DNA of 64,000 nt, from positions 1,225,501 through 1,289,500 of the forward strand of contig NZ_QFFF01000001.1 in the NCBI RefSeq assembly GCF_003129465.1, given 5' to 3'. The notes beneath the pieces were generated by a model that worked only from the letters and a program-made list of their open reading frames with translations, ran no database searches and was not told the origin of the DNA. Numbering within the stretch: position 1 is the stretch's first letter; each line of letters starts with the position of its first letter. The DNA is from Sphingosinicella humi (GTDB lineage: Bacteria; Pseudomonadota; Alphaproteobacteria; Sphingomonadales; Sphingomonadaceae). Below are positions 9,764 through 18,757 of this stretch, piece after piece. The position numbers were made by a program, and so were the translations under genes.

Positions 9764-10704
9764 TCGTCGCGCCCCAGCGGATCCAAAGCGCTCCTCGGCC
9801 GGCGGCTCCTGGGCACCGAAGCCCTGGCGGGCGGCAGCGTAGCGTCCGTAACCGGCGGAGGCGAGGCGAGCCCCATTTCGTCCGCTATGGCGTGGAGCGC
9901 GGCGATGCGGTTGCCGGTGTCGGGATGGGTCGAGAAGAGATTGTCGCGCCCGGTGCCGCTGGGCACGATGTAGAGGGAGGCCGCGGCCGGATTGCGCAGG
10001 CTCACCGGATTGGGAATGCGCGCGGCGCCCTGCGCCAGCTTGGCGAGGGCGGATGCCAGCGCGCGCGGGTTGCGGCTGATCTCGGCGGCGCCGCGATCGG
10101 CACTATATTCGCGGGTGCGGCTGATCGCCATCTGCACGATCATCGCGGCGAAGGGCGCGATGATGACGGCCGCGATCATCGCCAGCATGTTGCCGCGATT
10201 GTCGCCGCCGCCCCGGAAGAACAGGCCGAAATTGGCGAGGAAGGAAATGGCGCCGGCGATGGTCGCCGTCATGGTCATGATCAGCGTGTCGCGATTCTTC
10301 ACATGCGCCAGCTCATGCGCCATCACGCCGGCGATCTCATCGCGGCTGAGGATATCGAGTAGCCCGGTGGTGGCAGCGACCGCGGCATTCTCCGGATTGC
10401 GCCCGGTCGCGAAGGCGTTGGGATGGGGGGAGTCGACGATATAGACTTTAGGCATCGGCAGGCCCGCGCGGGAGGCAAGCTGCTGGACGATGCCGACGAA
10501 TTCGGGCGCGGTGCGGCCATCGACCTCGCGCGCCTTGTGCATCTTGAGGACGATCTTGTCGGCATTCCAGAAGGTGAAGAGGTTCATCGCCGCGGCGGCG
10601 ATCAGCGCGATCACTGCGCCGCCCGATCCGCCGAGCGTATAGCCAAGCCCCATGAACAGGGCGGTCATCGCCGCCAGGAGCAGGACCGTCTTGAAACCGT
10701 TCAT
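9760..10704 (-). CDS. htpX: M48 family zinc metalloprotease HtpX
   Basis: The 314-residue integral inner-membrane protease is involved in turnover of damaged membrane proteins. There are two N-terminal membrane segments (about residues 5-25 and 28-46), then the zinc motif HELAH at 130-134 preceded by GVMA, two more membrane helices after about 145, and the distal [12 protein letters not shown] block carrying the third zinc ligand Glu. The C-terminal tail ([15 protein letters not shown]) is basic and probably disordered. Its stop codon overlaps the candidate CTG start of rsmB by 4 bp, implying one transcript. Confidence 0.95.
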   Translation of the reverse strand: MNGFKTVLLLAAMTALFMGLGYTLGGSGGAVIALIAAAAMNLFTFWNADKIVLKMHKAREVDGRTAPEFVGIVQQLASRAGLPMPKVYIVDSPHPNAFATGRNPENAAVAATTGLLDILSRDEIAGVMAHELAHVKNRDTLIMTMTATIAGAISFLANFGLFFRGGGDNRGNMLAMIAAVIIAPFAAMIVQMAISRTREYSADRGAAEISRNPRALASALAKLAQGAARIPNPVSLRNPAAASLYIVPSGTGRDNLFSTHPDTGNRIAALHAIADEMGLASPPPVTDATLPPARASVPRSRRPRSALDPLGRDD

Positions 10705-10770
10705 CTTGCCTCTTCATCCTCCAGGCCCGAAATGTGGGATGAAACGTCCCTCAGTTCAATCGGAAGCCTC

Positions 10771-10941
10771 ATGGCCGGAACGCGCCCACCCCATTTGAAG
10801 CCGCCCAGGCACCTCTCCAAGAGTCCGCCGGTGCCGAAGCCGGAAGCGACCCCGCGGCAGGCGGAGCATGGCGGCCCGAAAGGCGAAGAACCCACCCGCT
10901 ATGGCGACTGGGAAAACAAAGGCATCTGCTGGGATTTCTAG
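10771..10941 (+). CDS. DUF1674 small protein (SdhAF4-like)
   Basis: This 56-residue protein starts at 10771, just after GGAAG. The C-terminal signature [15 protein letters not shown] is the conserved end of DUF1674, the family of mitochondrial succinate dehydrogenase assembly factor 4. The first 35 residues are proline-rich and probably disordered. By homology it may assist flavinylated SdhA maturation, but no sdh gene is in the window. Two further observations: it is encoded opposite to its neighbours, and its TAG stop shares the tetranucleotide CTAG (10938-10941) with the stop of gpsA on the other strand. Confidence 0.83.
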   Translation: MAGTRPPHLKPPRHLSKSPPVPKPEATPRQAEHGGPKGEEPTRYGDWENKGICWDF

Positions 10942-11924
10942 AAGCCCTCGGCCCTGAGCGGCCGCGACAGCAGCGCCTCGACGACCTCGTCGACCGAGGC
11001 TTCGCTCCGGAGCAAGGCACAGACGGCCGCAACGATCGGCATGTCCACGCCCATAGCTTCGGCAGCCCGTTTGAGGACAGGCGCCGTGTGCGCGCCTTCG
11101 GCGACCGTGCGCCGGTCGGCCAGCAGCTCGGCGGCGGCGCGGCCTTCGCCCAGGCCCTTGCCGAGGCTGAAATTGCGCGAGCTTTCCGACGAGCAAGTGA
11201 GAACGAGATCGCCAAGGCCCGACAGGCCGGCGAGCGTCTCCGCCCGAGCTCCCCGCGCCAGTCCGAATCGGGTCATCTCGGCGAAGCCGCGCGAGATGAG
11301 CGCCGCGCGGGCGTTCTGGCCGAGGCGGCGACCCTCGACAACGCCGCAGGCGATGGCGAGGACGTTCTTCACCGCCCCGCCAATCTCGGCGCCGACCACG
11401 TCGTCCGAAAGATAGGGCCGGAAGTTCGGGCGGGCGAGGCGGGCGCTGAGCGCTTCGCCCAAGGCGCGATCCTCGACCGCCAAGGTCACCGCCGCCGGCT
11501 TGCCGATCGCCACTTCATGGGCGAAGGTCGGCCCGGAGAGGACGGCGATGGCGGCATTGGGCTGCGCTTCATGGGCGACGTCGTGCATCAGCTTCATCGA
11601 CGCCTCCTCCATGCCCTTGGCGCAGAGGATGAGCGGCCTGGCCCAGCCATCGAGGCCGCCCAGCACGGCCCGCATATGCTGCGCGGGCGTCACCACCAGC
11701 AGGGCATCGCAAGCGCCGAGATCGGCAAGATCGCCGGTGGCCCGAATGGCCGGGTTGAGCGGGTAGCCGGCGAGGAAGGCCGCGTTCTCGTGCGCCTCGT
11801 TGATGCTGCCGACGACCTCGGGCTCGCGGGCCCAAAGCAGGGTTTCCTCGCCGCCTCCGGCCGCGACCTGCGCGAGCGCCGTGCCCCAGGCACCGCCGCC
11901 GATCACCCCCAGTCTTCGGATCAT
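10938..11924 (-). CDS. gpsA: NAD(P)H-dependent glycerol-3-phosphate dehydrogenase
   Basis: The 328-residue cytoplasmic enzyme reduces dihydroxyacetone phosphate to sn-glycerol-3-phosphate for phospholipid synthesis. The Rossmann dinucleotide site is at the N-terminus ([18 protein letters not shown]), with [20 protein letters not shown] mid-domain and the catalytic Lys region [18 protein letters not shown] followed by [16 protein letters not shown] and [12 protein letters not shown]. The start at 11924 overlaps the tsaD stop (ATGA); a longer in-frame extension into tsaD is rejected because the Rossmann motif must be near the start. Confidence 0.96.
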   Translation of the reverse strand: MIRRLGVIGGGAWGTALAQVAAGGGEETLLWAREPEVVGSINEAHENAAFLAGYPLNPAIRATGDLADLGACDALLVVTPAQHMRAVLGGLDGWARPLILCAKGMEEASMKLMHDVAHEAQPNAAIAVLSGPTFAHEVAIGKPAAVTLAVEDRALGEALSARLARPNFRPYLSDDVVGAEIGGAVKNVLAIACGVVEGRRLGQNARAALISRGFAEMTRFGLARGARAETLAGLSGLGDLVLTCSSESSRNFSLGKGLGEGRAAAELLADRRTVAEGAHTAPVLKRAAEAMGVDMPIVAAVCALLRSEASVDEVVEALLSRPLRAEGF

Positions 11925-12955
11925 GCCTTCACTCCAGCGCCGCGCGCTTTCTCCGCAGTGGGGTCGAGCGGCCAACGCGCCCGTGCCGGCGCGTCGAGAC
12001 CATCCGTCAGCCCCGCCTCGAACCGCAGCGCCCCCGCCCAGGCGATCATCGCGGCATTGTCGGTGCAAAGCCAGAGCGGCGGAGCGACAAAGGGAAGCCC
12101 GTACACCGCCGCTAGATCGGTCAGCGCAGCGCGGATGGCCTGGTTGGCAGCGACCCCGCCGGCCACGACGAGGGCAGTCGCGCCTTCCGATCGTTCGAGG
12201 GCGCGCCGGGTGCGATCCACCAGACAGTCGACCACGGCCTGCTGAAAAGAGGCGACGATGTCTTCGGGGCCGTAGCGGCCCGAATCGCGGGCCCTCAGAA
12301 CGGCGCTCTTCAGCCCCGCGAAGGAGAAATGGGGCTCCTCCGACCCGACGAGGGGGCGCGGCAGCGGAACCGCCTGTGCGTCGCCTTCAGCCGCCGCCCG
12401 TTCGACGGCCGGGCCGCCGGGAAAGCCAAGGCCGAGCAGCTTGGCGCTCTTGTCGAAAGCTTCGCCCGCGGCGTCGTCGATGGTGGTGGCGAGGCGCCGA
12501 TAACGGCCGACGCCCTCGACGAAAAGCAGCTGGCAATGGCCGCCCGAGACCAGCAGCAGCAGATAGGGGAAGGCAAGGCTCGGCTGCGACAACATCGGCG
12601 AGAGTGCGTGGCCCTCCAGATGATTGAGCGCGATCAGCGGCTTGCCGCAGGCGAGGGCGAGGCCCTTGGCGGTCACCAGCCCCACCATCACGCCGCCGAT
12701 CAGGCCGGGGCCCGCCGTCGCGGCGATCGCGTCGACCTCGCCCAGTGCCACGTCCGCCTCCCGCAACACATCCTCGACGAGCGCCGGCAATATCTCGACA
12801 TGGGCGCGCGCGGCGATCTCCGGGACAACACCGCCATAAGGGCGATGCTCCGCCTCCTGCCCCGCCAGCCGGTGGGCGAGGATGCGCCGATCGGACGTCA
12901 CCAGCGCCGCCGCGGTCTCGTCGCAGCTCGATTCAATACCAAGGATCAGGCTCAT
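11921..12955 (-). CDS. tsaD: tRNA threonylcarbamoyladenosine synthase TsaD
   Basis: The 344-residue ASKHA-fold protein is the catalytic partner of TsaB/TsaE in t6A37 modification of ANN-decoding tRNAs. It begins [16 protein letters not shown]. The metal-binding histidines sit in NHLEGH (His112 and His116), with [16 protein letters not shown] upstream, [15 protein letters not shown] and [11 protein letters not shown] further on. It is translationally coupled to gpsA downstream and divergent from hemC across a 42-bp gap, the gene order usual in Sphingomonadales and many other Alphaproteobacteria. Confidence 0.97.
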   Translation of the reverse strand: MSLILGIESSCDETAAALVTSDRRILAHRLAGQEAEHRPYGGVVPEIAARAHVEILPALVEDVLREADVALGEVDAIAATAGPGLIGGVMVGLVTAKGLALACGKPLIALNHLEGHALSPMLSQPSLAFPYLLLLVSGGHCQLLFVEGVGRYRRLATTIDDAAGEAFDKSAKLLGLGFPGGPAVERAAAEGDAQAVPLPRPLVGSEEPHFSFAGLKSAVLRARDSGRYGPEDIVASFQQAVVDCLVDRTRRALERSEGATALVVAGGVAANQAIRAALTDLAAVYGLPFVAPPLWLCTDNAAMIAWAGALRFEAGLTDGLDAPARARWPLDPTAEKARGAGVKA

Positions 12956-12997
12956 CCCGCTTCCCTGCCACCGGGGAAGCCGCTAGCACAAGCGCCC

Positions 12998-13909
12998 ATG
13001 CCACGCCTCTTTCGCATCGGAACCCGCGGATCGCCGCTGGCGCTCGCCCAGGCCAGGCTGGTGGCGGACGCGCTGCGCGACACGCTCGACCTCGGGCCGG
13101 AGCAGATCGAGATCGTCCCCATCACCACGACGGGCGACATGATTCAGGACCGTCCGCTCGCCGAGGTCGGCGGCAAGGCGCTCTGGACCAAGGAGCTCGA
13201 CCGCAGCCTCGCCGAAGGGCGCACCGACCTGTCGGTTCACTCGATGAAGGATGTCGAGACCTTCCGCCCGGACGCGTTCCGGATCGCGGCGATGCTACCC
13301 CGGGCCGACGTCCGCGACCGGCTGATCGGCGCGCCAAGCCTGGAAGCACTCCCGAAGGGCGCGCGGGTCGGCACGTCATCGCCCCGGCGGGCGGCTCAGC
13401 TACTGTCGCGGCGCCCGGATCTCAACATCGTGCCCATCCGCGGCAATGTCGCCACCCGCCTTCGCAAGCTTGAATTGGGCGAGGCCGACGCGACCCTGCT
13501 CGCTTCGGCCGGTCTCGAGCGGCTCGGCCATCCCGAAATCGGCGTCGTGCTCGACGGCATGCTCGCCGCCCCGTCGCAAGGCGCCATCGGCATAGAGGTG
13601 CTGGCCGACAATAATGCCGTCGCCGGGCTGGTCGCCGCCATCGGCCATCGCCCGACGGAAGTCTGCGTGGCGGCGGAACGGCGGCTGCTGGAAGGGCTGG
13701 GCGGCGACTGTCACGCGCCGGTGGCGGCGCTCGCCGAGTGCGAAGATGAAGCGGTGCGGCTGCGGGCCGAGATATTGACCGGGGACGGTACCGAAGTCTC
13801 GCGGGGAGAGGTGCGCTTCGCCCCAGGCGATCGCGAGGCGCCGCTGGCCCTGGCACGGCGCCTGCTCGACGAATCCAGCCCGAAATTGCGGGCCCATTTT
13901 TCGGGATGA
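12998..13909 (+). CDS. hemC: Hydroxymethylbilane synthase (porphobilinogen deaminase)
   Basis: The 303-residue enzyme polymerises four porphobilinogens to hydroxymethylbilane in tetrapyrrole synthesis. The N-terminal domain has RIGTRGSPLALAQA and TTTGDMIQDRPL; HSMKDVE carries the catalytic Asp; GTSSPRR and IRGNVATRL bind substrate; Cys238 in GLGGDCHAP is the dipyrromethane cofactor attachment site. The start at 12998 (MPRLFRIGTR) gives the standard length; longer in-frame extensions run back through tsaD. It is coupled to hemD by an ATGA overlap. Confidence 0.97.
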   Translation: MPRLFRIGTRGSPLALAQARLVADALRDTLDLGPEQIEIVPITTTGDMIQDRPLAEVGGKALWTKELDRSLAEGRTDLSVHSMKDVETFRPDAFRIAAMLPRADVRDRLIGAPSLEALPKGARVGTSSPRRAAQLLSRRPDLNIVPIRGNVATRLRKLELGEADATLLASAGLERLGHPEIGVVLDGMLAAPSQGAIGIEVLADNNAVAGLVAAIGHRPTEVCVAAERRLLEGLGGDCHAPVAALAECEDEAVRLRAEILTGDGTEVSRGEVRFAPGDREAPLALARRLLDESSPKLRAHFSG

Positions 13910-14607
13910 CTTGCCTGCTGATCCTGAGGCCGGAGCCGGGCGCTTCCGAGACCGTCGTCCGGGCACGGTCGATGGGGCTCGAGGCGCTGGCGACACCGCT
14001 CTTCTCGATCCGACCGCTGAAATGGGATCCGCCCGGGCCGGAGACGGTGGATGCGGTGATGCTGACCAGCGCCAACGCCGCGCGGCACGCCGGCATGGCG
14101 CTGGCCGCGTTCACGCATCTCCCCTGTTACGTTGTCGGCGAGACGACGGCGGAGGCAGCCCGCGTCGCCGGCTTCAGCCACATCCAGACCGGCCCGAGCG
14201 ACGGCGCGGCGCTCCTCGGCATCATGGCCGAATCGGGTGTCGCCCGCGCGCTCCATCTTTGCGGGCGTGACCATATCCCGCTGCATCACCCTTCGGTCTC
14301 CATGGTGCGGCGGGTCGTATATGCGGCCGAGCCGGTGAGCCCGCTCCCCTTGTCCGTCGTCGCTGCCCTTCGCAGCCGAGCCCTTGTGGCGCTTCACTCG
14401 CCGCGCGCGGCCGCCCATTTCGCAGCCCTGGTCGACGCAGCAGGCCTGGACCGCGGATCGATCGCGCTCGCGGCGATCAGTCAGGCCGCCGCCGTCGCCG
14501 CCGGGGAGGGATGGCGGGACATCGCGGTGGCGAAGGCGCCACGAGACGCCGCATTGCTGGAGCTTGCCGAAAAGCTGTGCAAGACTGAACATGTCGGGCA
14601 GGGATAG
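13906..14607 (+). CDS. hemD: Uroporphyrinogen-III synthase
   Basis: The 233-residue two-domain cytoplasmic enzyme cyclises and inverts ring D of hydroxymethylbilane. The family is poorly conserved; supporting signs are the N-terminal ILRPEPGASETVVRARSMG, a central linker, VMLTSANAARHAGMAL, and LVALHSPRAAAHFAALV followed by IALAAISQAAA near the end. Its position directly behind hemC with a 4-bp overlap makes the assignment secure. hemE and hemJ, later in the same pathway, are near 42 kb in the same window. Confidence 0.9.
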   Translation: MTCLLILRPEPGASETVVRARSMGLEALATPLFSIRPLKWDPPGPETVDAVMLTSANAARHAGMALAAFTHLPCYVVGETTAEAARVAGFSHIQTGPSDGAALLGIMAESGVARALHLCGRDHIPLHHPSVSMVRRVVYAAEPVSPLPLSVVAALRSRALVALHSPRAAAHFAALVDAAGLDRGSIALAAISQAAAVAAGEGWRDIAVAKAPRDAALLELAEKLCKTEHVGQG

Positions 14608-14610
14608 GAC

Positions 14611-15516
14611 ATGCGGATGGATTATGAGCGGGTCGACGGTGCCGGCACTGCCAAGCGATCGCTGCTCGGCATCCTGCTCCTGCCGCTGATCGCCTTCATC
14701 GCCGGCCTCGCGGCGATGGGCTGGCTGCTCGTCCATTGGGACGCTGCCGCCGAGTTCCTGGGCATCCGGCCGGCCGAGCCGCCGACTATCGCGCAAGTCA
14801 CCCCGGCCCCGGTCGCGCCGATAACGGCCCCGGCGACGACGACCGGCGAACCCGAACGCCTCGTCATCGACCCGGAGATCACCCGCCGCGTCGTTCAAAT
14901 CGAGCAGCGCATCGCCGCCATCGACAGCCAGTCCCGCCAGGCGGTCGGCAATGCCGACCGCGCCGAAGGCCTGCTCGTCGCCTTCGCCGCCCGCCGCGCG
15001 CTCGATCGCGGCGTGGCGCTCGGCTATATAGAAGGCCTGCTGCGGCAACGGTTCGGCGACACCCAGCGCCAGGCGGTGGCGACGATCATCACGGCCGCGC
15101 GCCAACCCGTCACGTTGGAAGACCTTCAGGAGGGACTCCAGGACGCCGGCGAGGCGCTGACCGGCGCCGGTCCGGACCAGAATTGGTGGGACGCGCTCAA
15201 GGCCGAGCTTTCCAGCCTGGTCACAATCCGCAAGGCCAACACGCCTTCGACCTTGCCGGCCGAACGGCTGCGCCGCGCCACCCGCCGCCTGGAGGCCGGA
15301 CAGGTCGATGTCGCGCTCGCCGAAGTGCTGCGCATGCCGGGGCATGAACATGCGCAAAGCTGGATCAACGACGCCCGCCGCTATGTCGCCGCGCGCCGGG
15401 CGCTGGACACGATCGAGACGGCCGCCCTGCTCGACCCGCGCAATCCACCCGCGCCGCCAGCGATGCCCGCTCCGGCTCCGCCGCCGGAGCCGGTCCGTCC
15501 GGAACAATCTGAGTGA
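14611..15516 (+). CDS. COG4223 (mitofilin-like) membrane protein
   Basis: The 301-residue protein has a single N-terminal membrane helix (about residues 16-42, LLGILLLPLIAFIAGLAAMG) followed by a Pro/Ala/Thr-rich linker and a long helical, probably coiled-coil, periplasmic region (about 85-280). The tail is proline-rich. Proteins of this kind follow hemCD in many Alphaproteobacteria and are distantly related to mitofilin/Mic60, which shapes inner-membrane cristae; a bacterial Mic60-like role in bending or tethering the envelope is a family-level hypothesis. It lies 3 bp after hemD, in the same operon. Confidence 0.75.
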   Translation: MRMDYERVDGAGTAKRSLLGILLLPLIAFIAGLAAMGWLLVHWDAAAEFLGIRPAEPPTIAQVTPAPVAPITAPATTTGEPERLVIDPEITRRVVQIEQRIAAIDSQSRQAVGNADRAEGLLVAFAARRALDRGVALGYIEGLLRQRFGDTQRQAVATIITAARQPVTLEDLQEGLQDAGEALTGAGPDQNWWDALKAELSSLVTIRKANTPSTLPAERLRRATRRLEAGQVDVALAEVLRMPGHEHAQSWINDARRYVAARRALDTIETAALLDPRNPPAPPAMPAPAPPPEPVRPEQSE

Positions 15517-15520
15517 AATC

Positions 15521-15595
15521 TGGAGCGGGCGAAGGGATTCGAACCCTCGACCCCAACCTTGGCAAGGTTGTGCTCTACCCCTGAGCTACGCCCGC
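15521..15595 (-). tRNA. tRNA-Gly (anticodon GCC)
   Basis: 75-nt cloverleaf on the minus strand including an encoded CCA. Acceptor arms GCGGGCG and CGCCCGC pair perfectly, the discriminator is U, the anticodon stem CAACC/GGTTG closes the loop TTGCCAA, and the T arm contains GGTTCGAATCC. Anticodon GCC reads GGC/GGU codons. It lies 4 bp beyond the stop of the COG4223 gene, which is on the opposite strand. Confidence 0.97.
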
Positions 15596-15749
15596 TCGGC
15601 GGATCGCCTCGCTTCGATGCGGGCAATCGAGGCGCGGCGGTTAGCATGGGGTATCGGACCCCGCAAGCCCTGAATCGACAACCAGGACGAGGGTTGGCAG
15701 ACCCCGCCCACATCCCACATAGGGACCCAAGCCAAACGGGAGAATATAG

Positions 15750-16658
15750 GTGGCCACTTTGGGCATGAGCGCGGCCGAGAAGGAAGCGCTGGAGACATTC
15801 AGGCGCGACGTGGTCGAGCCCTCGATGACCAACCTCGTCATCGTCGATTTCTGGGCCGAATGGTGCGGGCCCTGCAAGCAGCTCACCCCGGTCCTCGAGA
15901 AGGCGGCCGCCGACTATGCGGCCAAGGGCGTCAAGCTCGTCAAGATCAACGTCGAGGAGCAGAAAGTCATCGCCGCCCAGTTCCGGGTGCAGTCGATTCC
16001 CACCGTCTACGCGATTTTCCAGGGCCAGCTCGTCGCTGACCTGACGCCGGCACGGACGGAAGGACAGCTTTCCGGCGCGCTCGACCAGCTTCTCGCCCAG
16101 CTTCCGATCCAGGGGGAGGCGCAGCAAGCCGAGGCCGAGCTCGCGCCGCTCATCGCCATGGGCGAGCAGGTGCTCGGCGAGGGAGACGCGCCTCGCGCCA
16201 TCTCCATTTTCCAGCAATTGCTGGACATGGCACCGGATCATGCCGAGGTGATTTCCGGCCTCGCCCGCGCTTATGTCGCCGCCGGCCAGATGGACGAGGC
16301 GCGGGCGCTTCTCGATGGGGCGCCCGAATCGGTCGCCAACGATCCGGCGATCGCCCGCGCCCGATCCGCCCTGGATCTGGCCGGCGCGGCTGAGCCGGAC
16401 GTCGACACTCGCGGACTGACGGGCCGAATCGAAGCCAACCCCGACGACCTCGAGGCTCGCTATGAGCTCGCCGGCGCGCTGATGGGCCGAGATCGCGATG
16501 CCGCCGCCGACCAGCTTTTCGAGATCATCGGCCGCGACCGCGAATGGAACGAAGGCGCGGCGCGCAAGCGGCTGCTCCAGCTGCTGGAGGTGGTCGGGCT
16601 GGAGGACCCCTGGGTTTCCCAGCAGCGGCGCCGGCTTTCCGCGATACTCTTCACCTGA
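15750..16658 (+). CDS. Thioredoxin-domain and TPR protein (CnoX/YbbN-like)
   Basis: The 302-residue protein has an N-terminal thioredoxin fold (VIVDFWAEWCGPCKQLTPVL, active-site WCGPC at about residues 35-39) followed from about residue 115 by TPR-like helical repeats (e.g. AISIFQQLLDMAPDHAEVIS). This matches CnoX/YbbN co-chaperones, which protect clients from oxidation and hand them to GroEL or DnaK. Both active-site cysteines are kept here, so redox activity is possible. The start is GTG 15750, with GGGAG 7 bases upstream; ATG 15765 is a less likely alternative. It overlaps the next gene as TGATG. Confidence 0.88.
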   Translation: MATLGMSAAEKEALETFRRDVVEPSMTNLVIVDFWAEWCGPCKQLTPVLEKAAADYAAKGVKLVKINVEEQKVIAAQFRVQSIPTVYAIFQGQLVADLTPARTEGQLSGALDQLLAQLPIQGEAQQAEAELAPLIAMGEQVLGEGDAPRAISIFQQLLDMAPDHAEVISGLARAYVAAGQMDEARALLDGAPESVANDPAIARARSALDLAGAAEPDVDTRGLTGRIEANPDDLEARYELAGALMGRDRDAAADQLFEIIGRDREWNEGAARKRLLQLLEVVGLEDPWVSQQRRRLSAILFT

Positions 16659-17293
16659 TGGAAGGCTCGACCCTTTTCCGGGTTCCGATCTTCCCTCTCG
16701 CGGGGGCGCTGCTCTTCCCGCGGACGCAATTGCCGCTCCACATCTTCGAGCCGCGCTACCGCGCCATGGTACGAGACGCGCTGGCCAGCGACTCGGTGAT
16801 CGCCATGATCCAGCCGAAGGATGAACGCGACCCGCCCGGCCTGTTCGAGATCGGCTGCCTCGGCCGCATCGTCGGTTCGGAGGAGCTGGCCGACGGGCGC
16901 TACAACATCGTCCTCGAAGGCATCGGCCGCTTTCGTGTCGCGCGCGAGGCGGAGGTCGAGACACCCTATCGACAGGTCGATGCGGACGTGGCCGGTTTTG
17001 ACGACGATGCCGAGCCCGATCCGCTGCCCAGCATTCAGCGGGCGGAGGTGGAGCGCGAGGCCAAGCGCTATGCCGAGGCGCTCGGCTATGTCGTCGACTG
17101 GGACGCGGTCGGCCGGCTCGACGACGAGATGCTGGTCAACGGCATCGCCCAGATCGCGCCGCTCGATATCGGCTCCAAGCAGGCGCTGCTCGAAGCGGGC
17201 GATCTCGCCAGCCGCGCCGACCTCGTCGTCCAGTTCATGCAGTTCCAGCGCATGGCGCCCGGCGGCGCCGACGGGCCGGAGACGTTGCAATGA
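16658..17293 (+). CDS. LON peptidase substrate-binding domain protein
   Basis: The 211-residue protein consists only of the N-terminal LON (PUA-like) domain: [34 protein letters not shown], and [20 protein letters not shown] are characteristic. No ATPase or Ser/Lys protease region follows. Such stand-alone proteins are common in Alphaproteobacteria; their function is unknown, perhaps adaptor or chaperone-like. The gene begins inside the stop of the thioredoxin-TPR gene (TGATG) and ends in an ATGA overlap with the Trm112-like gene, so all three are one operon. Confidence 0.88.
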   Translation: MEGSTLFRVPIFPLAGALLFPRTQLPLHIFEPRYRAMVRDALASDSVIAMIQPKDERDPPGLFEIGCLGRIVGSEELADGRYNIVLEGIGRFRVAREAEVETPYRQVDADVAGFDDDAEPDPLPSIQRAEVEREAKRYAEALGYVVDWDAVGRLDDEMLVNGIAQIAPLDIGSKQALLEAGDLASRADLVVQFMQFQRMAPGGADGPETLQ

Positions 17294-17472
17294 GCCTCGA
17301 TCCCGCGCTGCTCGAAAAACTTGTCTGCCCGGTGACGCGCACGCCGCTTCGCTACGACCCGGAGTCGAATGAGCTGATCTCGGAAGCGGCGGGCCTTGCC
17401 TATCCGGTGCGTCAGGGCGTCCCGGTGATGCTTGTGGAGGAAGCAAGCCCGCTAGATGGGCAATCCGCGTAA
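17290..17472 (+). CDS. Trm112-family small zinc-ribbon-like protein
   Basis: 60-residue protein of the YcaR/Trm112 family: [20 protein letters not shown], then [20 protein letters not shown]. Only one cysteine of the ancestral zinc ribbon remains, as is usual for bacterial members. Eukaryotic and archaeal Trm112 activates methyltransferases; bacterial roles are uncertain. Last gene of the three-gene operon; its 3' end overlaps the convergent UbiH-family gene by 21 bp. Confidence 0.88.
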   Translation: MSLDPALLEKLVCPVTRTPLRYDPESNELISEAAGLAYPVRQGVPVMLVEEASPLDGQSA

Positions 17473-18660
17473 TAGCAACGGCATCTCGCCGCTTTCGCCC
17501 CGCGCTTCGGCCATCAGCCGGTCCTTCAACGGCCGGATACGCTGAACGGCGCTCATGCCGAAGCGGCGTACGGCCGACGCGGTCTTGCCGGGAATGCCAT
17601 AGAGGCGGGTGAGACCATCCGTCGCGGCGGCGACCATGAAGGTGTCGAGGCTGCGCCAGCGTTCATAGCGCCCGAGCAGCTGCGCGTCGCCGAGGTCGAG
17701 TCCGAGTCGCGCGCCCTCCACCAGGACCTGTGTCAGCGCCGCCGCGTCGCGGAAGCCGAGATTCAGCCCCTGCCCGGCGATGGGATGGATGCCGTGGGCG
17801 GCGTCGCCGACGAGCGCCAGTCGCTCGCCCGTAATGGTGGCGGCATGATGGAAGCCCAGCCGATAGCTGCCGCGCGGTCCGGCGATCTCGATCGGCCCCA
17901 GGAAGCCGCCCATTCGCTTCTCGATTTCCGCGGCGAGGGCTCGATCGGGAAGCTCGAGTATGGCGGGCCCGTCCTCGGCCTTCACCGACCAGACGATGGC
18001 GGAGCGGTTGCCCGGCAGCATCGGCAGGATCGCGAAGGGACCGGCCGGATAGAAGATTTCATAGGCGACGTTGCCATGGCCTTTGGCATGGGTGACCGTA
18101 GCGATGATTGCCGTGTGATCGTAGCTCCAGCGAGCGATCGGGATCTGGGCCGCCTCGCGCGTGGGCGAGGCGCGCCCCTCCGCGCCGATCAGCAGCGGCG
18201 CGCCCAGCAGCCTGCCATCGTCCAGCGTCACGCGCACGCCGGCGCTATCGCGCACGACGTTCACTGGCCTCGCCGGCATGGCCAGGCTTACGCTCTCGGC
18301 GGCCAGGGCTGCCTCGCGCAAGGCGGCGCGCAGCAGGCGATTCTCGAACATGCGGCCGAGCGGATCGTCGCCCTCGGGCGGATCGAAGACGAGGCCGCCC
18401 GGCTCCAATCCGTCGCTGACCCGGATCGACTCGATCGGACAGCCTTTCCCCGCCAGACGCTCGCCGACCCCGATCGCCTCCAGCATGCGCCAGGAGGCGC
18501 TGGCGACGGCGGTGGTACGGCCATCATATTGCGGCGTCAGCGTCTTTTCGGGATCGGCGGGATCCACGACGATGCTGGAGAGGCCATGGCGGTCGAGCGC
18601 GATGGCGAGAGTGAGGCCGACCAGGCCCCCGCCGAGAATGATCACGTCCGCGCGGTCCAT
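17452..18660 (-). CDS. UbiH/UbiF/VisC-family FAD-dependent hydroxylase
   Basis: 402-residue flavoprotein monooxygenase of the ubiquinone-biosynthesis group. The N-terminal Rossmann [17 protein letters not shown] binds [22 protein letters not shown] is the family-specific second block, and [20 protein letters not shown] is the conserved GD...P FAD-ribityl motif. It probably hydroxylates the aromatic ring of a ubiquinone precursor at the membrane; which position cannot be read from sequence. Divergent from ftsK across 97 bp; convergent overlap with the Trm112 gene. Confidence 0.88.
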   Translation of the reverse strand: MDRADVIILGGGLVGLTLAIALDRHGLSSIVVDPADPEKTLTPQYDGRTTAVASASWRMLEAIGVGERLAGKGCPIESIRVSDGLEPGGLVFDPPEGDDPLGRMFENRLLRAALREAALAAESVSLAMPARPVNVVRDSAGVRVTLDDGRLLGAPLLIGAEGRASPTREAAQIPIARWSYDHTAIIATVTHAKGHGNVAYEIFYPAGPFAILPMLPGNRSAIVWSVKAEDGPAILELPDRALAAEIEKRMGGFLGPIEIAGPRGSYRLGFHHAATITGERLALVGDAAHGIHPIAGQGLNLGFRDAAALTQVLVEGARLGLDLGDAQLLGRYERWRSLDTFMVAAATDGLTRLYGIPGKTASAVRRFGMSAVQRIRPLKDRLMAEARGESGEMPLLLRGLPI

Positions 18661-18757
18661 TTTCCCGCCTTAGCGATGCATGAGGGCAACGCCAAGCGCT
18701 TGACCCCGGACTCGCCAAGAGCGCATTAAGGTCCGGCGGAACATACGGGGCACGATC

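Noticed and set aside
13711-15507. Long minus-strand frame across hemC, hemD and the COG4223 gene
   Set aside because: Antisense shadow; all three plus-strand genes have strong support and overlapping start/stop signals.
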